Origin: CAYOXD01 sp964407825
GTDB lineage: Bacteria > Desulfobacterota > Desulfobacteria > Desulfobacterales > JAFDDL01
Direction of reading: 5' to 3'
Length of the DNA stretch: 9,332 bases
Assembly (NCBI GenBank): GCA_964407825.1
Contig: CAYOXD010000112.1
Location: 1-9,332 of the forward strand
Shown here piece after piece: positions 5,246 to 9,332 of this stretch. Each line of letters starts with the position of its first letter. Position 1 is the first letter of the stretch. The notes under the pieces were generated by a model that saw only the letters and a program-made list of their open reading frames with translations, had not been told where the DNA came from and made no database searches. The position numbers and the translations under genes were made by a program.

Positions 5246-6130
5246 CACGATGTCTCCCACTTTCAATCCGCTGCCAGATACGATTCTGCCTTCCGAATAG
5301 CCTTCCGCGACCGTCGTCAGCTCGATTTGTCCCACCTGATCGAAATTCTGCTTCAGCACCTTACCGGTATCCGGATCTTTGATCACCCTGCCGGGACGAT
5401 ACACGCCCTTGGTCTGGCCGGTTTTGAGCCCACTGCCGGATCCGCGGTTGATGACGACCGTATTTCCGCTTACATCTGCGATCTTGGCTCCCTTCAGCCT
5501 CGGCGTTCCGAGAGTCCCCCCGGCCCCTATGCCGTATCCGGTCAGCGTTGCGACATCTATCTTTGCGGCGAAGTCCTTGATGGCCCCCCGAAGGGTATCC
5601 GTTGCCTTTTTTTCGTTAAACTTTTCTCCGACACGGTAGCCGAATAATCTCAGTCTGATGGAGGATTCGCTGTGGGATCCGCTATCCGCGAAAACGATTT
5701 CTCCCGTGGTGGCGGAAACGATGCGTACGTCCACAGCGGCGTGATATCCTGTTTTTCCCACCCGCACATCTCTGCCGGAAGCGCCCGAACGGCTCTGGCC
5801 GTATTCCGTTACCGCGCCGGTGATGATATATTCTACCCCCAGAAGCCTCCCGACTTTCACCGCTGTTGAAGGATCGATGGCACCGGATAGGCTCAAGCCC
5901 TGTTCCTTAAGGATGGATTTGAGTTTTTCCCTTTCAATGACGCGGAACTTTCTGCTTTTCACGATTTCCGTGGCCAGCATGTCGGAAGCCCCCTGACCGA
6001 CGGCCCAACCGCCATTGGGCGTTTTATTTTGAAAATCCAGGACGGCAGCCCTGGGCTGTGCGGCGGCAATCCCCGTGACGAATAAAAGAAGAACGAACAG
6101 CATCGAACCGACTTTCATCTTGAAGCTCAT
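5240..6130 (-). CDS. Exported CsgG-domain protein with FlgT-C-like C-terminal domain
   Basis: A 296-residue protein with a signal peptide: a positive start (MSFKMK), a hydrophobic core to about residue 21, and a likely signal peptidase I site after AAA, before QPR (about 24/25). The first mature part (about 26-192) reads like the CsgG family: AVLDFQNKT, then DMLATEIVKSRKFRVIERE, then GRLLGVEYIITGAVTEYG and the TGEIVFA turn. The last part (about 209-296) has VVINRGSGSGLKTGQ, VYRPGRVIKDPDTGKVL and KVGDIV, typical of the small beta-barrel at the end of flagellar assembly protein T and related envelope proteins. CsgG of curli export is a lipoprotein; no lipobox cysteine is present here, so a soluble periplasmic or differently anchored protein is more likely. 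ATG 6130 is chosen because AGGGGG lies 6 nt before it; an ATG 13 codons upstream (6169) would spoil the signal peptide. It appears monocistronic, with no csgA/B/E/F neighbours visible, so the role is unknown. Confidence 0.85.
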   Translation of the reverse strand: MSFKMKVGSMLFVLLLFVTGIAAAQPRAAVLDFQNKTPNGGWAVGQGASDMLATEIVKSRKFRVIEREKLKSILKEQGLSLSGAIDPSTAVKVGRLLGVEYIITGAVTEYGQSRSGASGRDVRVGKTGYHAAVDVRIVSATTGEIVFADSGSHSESSIRLRLFGYRVGEKFNEKKATDTLRGAIKDFAAKIDVATLTGYGIGAGGTLGTPRLKGAKIADVSGNTVVINRGSGSGLKTGQTKGVYRPGRVIKDPDTGKVLKQNFDQVGQIELTTVAEGYSEGRIVSGSGLKVGDIVK

Positions 6131-6136
6131 GGGACA

Positions 6137-6142
6137 CCCCCT
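6137..6142 (-). promoter_or_regulatory. Ribosome binding site that decides the start of the CsgG-like gene
   Basis: AGGGGG on the minus strand, 6 nt before ATG 6130. Together with the signal peptide this favours 6130 over the ATG at 6169. Confidence 0.6.
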
Positions 6143-6359
6143 TTTCCCGGCAAAGGATTCCGGTCGCATCCGCCAGCGTCCGCTCTATAAATCAGCGCTC
6201 CTCCAGAAACTGACTCGCCGGTGGCTGATAAAACATCCCCTGCTGGTTTGAAACATCAACCCCCCTGCTCAGGATAGAGTGAAGATCGGTGCCGGTTTCA
6301 CTGACCGCAACGATAAATTGTCACTATTTTTTATAGGTACAGAAGAAATTCAGATTAGC

Positions 6360-6390
6360 AAAAAATACCAAGCCGGTAAACCCGTTGCTT
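6360..6390 (-). terminator. Candidate intrinsic terminator of the pab operon
   Basis: Read on the minus strand, AAGC and CGG pair with CCG and GCTT across a GTTTA loop, with a 2-nt bulge. The T6 run (6365-6360) follows after four bases. It begins about 36 nt after the stop of the fused pabB-pabC gene. The stem is only seven pairs, so strength is uncertain. Confidence 0.45.
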
Positions 6391-6425
6391 CGCTGGAGGC
6401 AAGATATTCCTTTCCAGGACTTCCA

Positions 6426-8676
6426 TCACTCAGCACTCAGGACCGTCGCATTGATCCGTCGCCAGAGTTCCCCCGGTCCTGCCAACGCCGAACCGTCGAG
6501 GGAAAGGGCCGGTACGGCACCCATGAGGGCGTTGGTCAGGAGCACCGCATCGGCCTCCTGGAGCTGGCTGGGCGTAAGGGGGGCAATATCCACCCCATAG
6601 CCCCAGTCCTTCAGAAGGCGGCACACCCGCTCCTGCATGATGCTGGGCAGTACATGGGGAGAAAGGGGACGAAGGATCCGCTGCCCCGTGACCATCAACA
6701 GCCCGGCGGTGTTGGTTTCCGACACGGTCCCGTCCGGGTTCAAAATGAGCGCCTCGTCGGCCCCCCGGGCCTTGGCCCATTGGCCGGCAAGAAGATAATA
6801 TAGATAGTTCAAGCTCTTATGGTCAGCCAAGGGCGTCTGCCGCGCCTCGGGGTACAGGGCCAGATGCAGCCCCGCCGGTTCCTTGCCGCACAGGCGATGC
6901 GCATAGGGTCTTGCCGATACGAGCAGCTGGTGGGTGTATGGCGCCGCCTCCCGGTCTCCCCGGGTCGCCAGGATCTTGACAGCGGCCGTGGTGTGGTGCA
7001 GCCCATTCTGACACAGCACCGCCTCGATAATCCGATGCCAGGTCACATCCGGGGGGTCCGTCTGGAACAGCTGACGCCATGAATTCTCGAATCGCGCCAG
7101 GTGATGGCCCAGCCGCAGGGGCCGTCCGTTCACTGCCCTGAGGGTCTCGAAAAGACCGAATCCATAAGCCAGGCCCGGATCGGTAAGGGGTACCCCGACC
7201 TCGCTCTGACGCTGGAAAAGGCCGTTGAACCACACCACGGGAGAGGCCTTCCCCCGACCCGCCTCGGCGGCGGCCATGAGGGTTTGCCCCTTGTGGAGCG
7301 TCTCCTCGTATTCATCTCCAGGGTTGGAATCGAAGACGATCCCCCCCCCCACGGAAAAGAGCATCCTGCCGTTCACCACCGTGGCGGTTCGGATGGCGAT
7401 GGAAAGATCCATGGTGCCGTGAAAGCCGATGTACCCGATGGCGCCGGTGTAAACATGGCGCCTGCAGGGTTCCAACTCATCGATGATCTCCATGGAACGG
7501 ATCTTGGGGCATCCGGTGATGGACCCGCCGGGGAAGGTGGCCCGGATCAGATCCACCGCATCGAATGGCGGTGCCAGCTCCCCTTCGACAATGGAGACCA
7601 GGTGAAATACATTCCGGTAGGCCTCCACCCGCTTATGTTCCACCACCCGGACCGAGCCGGCCCTTGCAACCTTTCCGATATCGTTTCGCAGGAGATCCAC
7701 GATCATGGATAGCTCGGCGTCATCCTTGGCGCTGGTGACGAGCGCATTTCGGTTGGCCTCGTCCGCGGCCCTGCTTTCCCCTCTGGGGCGCGTCCCCTTG
7801 ATGGGCCGGGTTTCGATCCTGCGACCCGCCAATTGTATGAAGCGCTCGGGTGAAGTGGACACGATCTGATGGTCTCCGGCGTTGACATAGGCAAAAAACG
7901 GGGCCGGATTCATCTCGAAGAGGGTCGAAAACAGGCGGTAGGGGTCCCCCCTGAAATCCATTTCGAAGCGCTGGGACAGGTTGACCTGGTAGGCGTGGCC
8001 GGACACGATATACTCCTTTATCCGGTCCACGGCCGCCATATACGCATTGCGGCTGAAACCGGATCGGGCGGATGCCCGATCCGCCTCAAAGGAACCGGCA
8101 GACAGCGGCAATCGCAGCGCCCGTTCAAATCGATCCACCAGGGTGCCGGGCGCCTGGGAGTCCTTGGCATCGGCACGCAGGGGAATGCACCGCCATGTCG
8201 ACCGGGTCAAGCGATCGTGCACCACAAGAACCGAAGGGGCCGTCATGAACAGGCTGGGAAGCCGCAGATCGTCCACTGCCGTTCTGGGCAGTTCCTCCAG
8301 CACATCCTTCAAGTCATAGGCCAGGTAGCCGAAGAGGCCGGCAACGACCGGCAAGGGGCAGGCCCCATCTGCGGATCCCGAAACGGCCTCCGCAGGCAAT
8401 GCCAACCGCCGGGTCAAGGCCCCGAGAACATCGAAGGCGGACCCCGCCGGATGATGGGTAACCCCTTCCACCGTGAGAGCCGGCCGGCCGGCCCTCACGG
8501 TAAGGGTCAGCCAGGGATCGATTCCCAGCATATGGTAGCGGGCGCTGTCCAGATCCGCCCCGCTGAGGAGCACCACGGTCCCCGGGCGGGCGGCAAAACG
8601 GGCGGCCAGGGTTTCGAAGGATTCCGTCAGGGTCATGGGCGTGACCTGAACGCCGGATATCCTTCCGACTATTTCC

Positions 8677-8699
<23 letters not shown>
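6426..8699 (-). CDS. pabB: Fused aminodeoxychorismate synthase component I and aminodeoxychorismate lyase (PabB-PabC)
   Basis: A 757-residue fusion covering two steps of p-aminobenzoate synthesis for folate. Residues about 20-475 form the chorismate-binding PabB part. The decisive motif is RPIKGTRPRG with Lys301, the lysine that attacks chorismate C2 in aminodeoxychorismate synthase; anthranilate synthase TrpE has alanine there (PIAGT). Other family marks are FHLVSIVEG, FPGGSITGCPK and VGGGIVFDSNP. A short linker near 480-490 leads to a PLP fold-type IV lyase of about 270 residues with AYGFGLFETLR, the probable PLP lysine Lys628 in HKSLNY and SETNTAGLL (660-668). The product of the first half is thus the substrate of the second. 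The start overlaps the end of pabA by 23 bp, implying translational coupling; the ribosome binding site is weak and lies inside pabA. Such fusions are known in several bacterial groups. Function is assigned with confidence; substrate channelling is inference. Confidence 0.94.
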
Positions 8700-9276
<577 letters not shown>

Positions 9277-9289
9277 GGCCGCCTCCCAT

Positions 9290-9323
9290 AAAAAAACGCC
9301 ATCCCCAAGAGTCTGGATGGCGT
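9290..9323 (-). terminator. Intrinsic terminator or attenuator hairpin directly before pabA
   Basis: On the minus strand ACGCCATCC (9323-9315), a 10-nt loop and GGATGGCGT (9304-9296) form a perfect 9-bp stem, followed by a run of seven T (9296-9290, the first T closing the stem). Only 13 nt separate the T run from the pabA ATG, and the Shine-Dalgarno fills part of them. It either ends an upstream gene outside the window or acts as an attenuator in the pabA leader. Confidence 0.8.
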
Positions 9324-9332
9324 CGCCTGGCA

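Noticed and set aside
4823..5647. Plus-strand open frame running through the run of N
   Set aside because: It is open only because N codons cannot be read as stops; both flanks are out-of-frame or antisense to well-supported genes.
6279..6294. Sigma-54 promoter-like CGGCAC-N5-TTCAC on the minus strand before the CsgG-like gene
   Set aside because: The -24 GG is present but the essential -12 GC is missing, so it does not meet the consensus.

Overview
The window looks like part of a scaffold from a Gram-negative, GC-rich bacterium. The most likely group is Desulfobacterota (the former deltaproteobacteria, for example the Desulfobacteraceae/Desulfosarcina area). The reasons are the GC-rich codon use, a universal stress protein start, a PhoB-type two-component pair, an exported CsgG-type protein and a pabA plus fused pabB-pabC operon. 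This placement is inference from protein style and has not been searched. A run of exactly 100 N (5116-5215) marks an assembly gap, so the two halves may be farther apart than drawn.

Layout, left to right. (1) 1-76, minus: the first 25 codons of a universal stress protein, cut by the window edge. (2) 336-3066, minus: a probable two-gene unit. An uncharacterised protein of about 615 aa, with motifs recalling FMN TIM-barrel oxidoreductases (nitronate monooxygenase / FabK / PfaD type) and a cysteine-rich C-terminal part, is followed 52 bp later by a PlsC-type acyltransferase. (3) 3067-3396: a divergent intergenic region rich in repeats, including an OmpR-like 11-bp-phased direct repeat and a 25-bp-spaced direct repeat containing palindromes. 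(4) 3397-5109, plus: a HAMP-less, short-loop sensor histidine kinase followed 3 bp later by its OmpR/PhoB-type response regulator. (5) 5116-5215: the gap, with a terminator-like hairpin on its right edge. (6) 5240-6130, minus: an exported CsgG-domain protein with a FlgT-C-like tail and no lipobox cysteine. (7) 6426-9276, minus: the p-aminobenzoate branch of folate synthesis, PabA overlapping a PabB-PabC fusion, preceded by a terminator hairpin that lies almost on the pabA ribosome binding site and followed by another terminator candidate.

How the parts may work together. PabA releases ammonia from glutamine, the PabB half makes aminodeoxychorismate and the PabC half eliminates pyruvate to give p-aminobenzoate, so the two-gene operon covers the whole branch from chorismate. 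The flavin-enzyme-like protein, PlsC and the divergent two-component system could form a membrane-lipid module, but that rests only on gene order and weak motif similarity. No mobile element, CRISPR array, tRNA or rRNA was seen.
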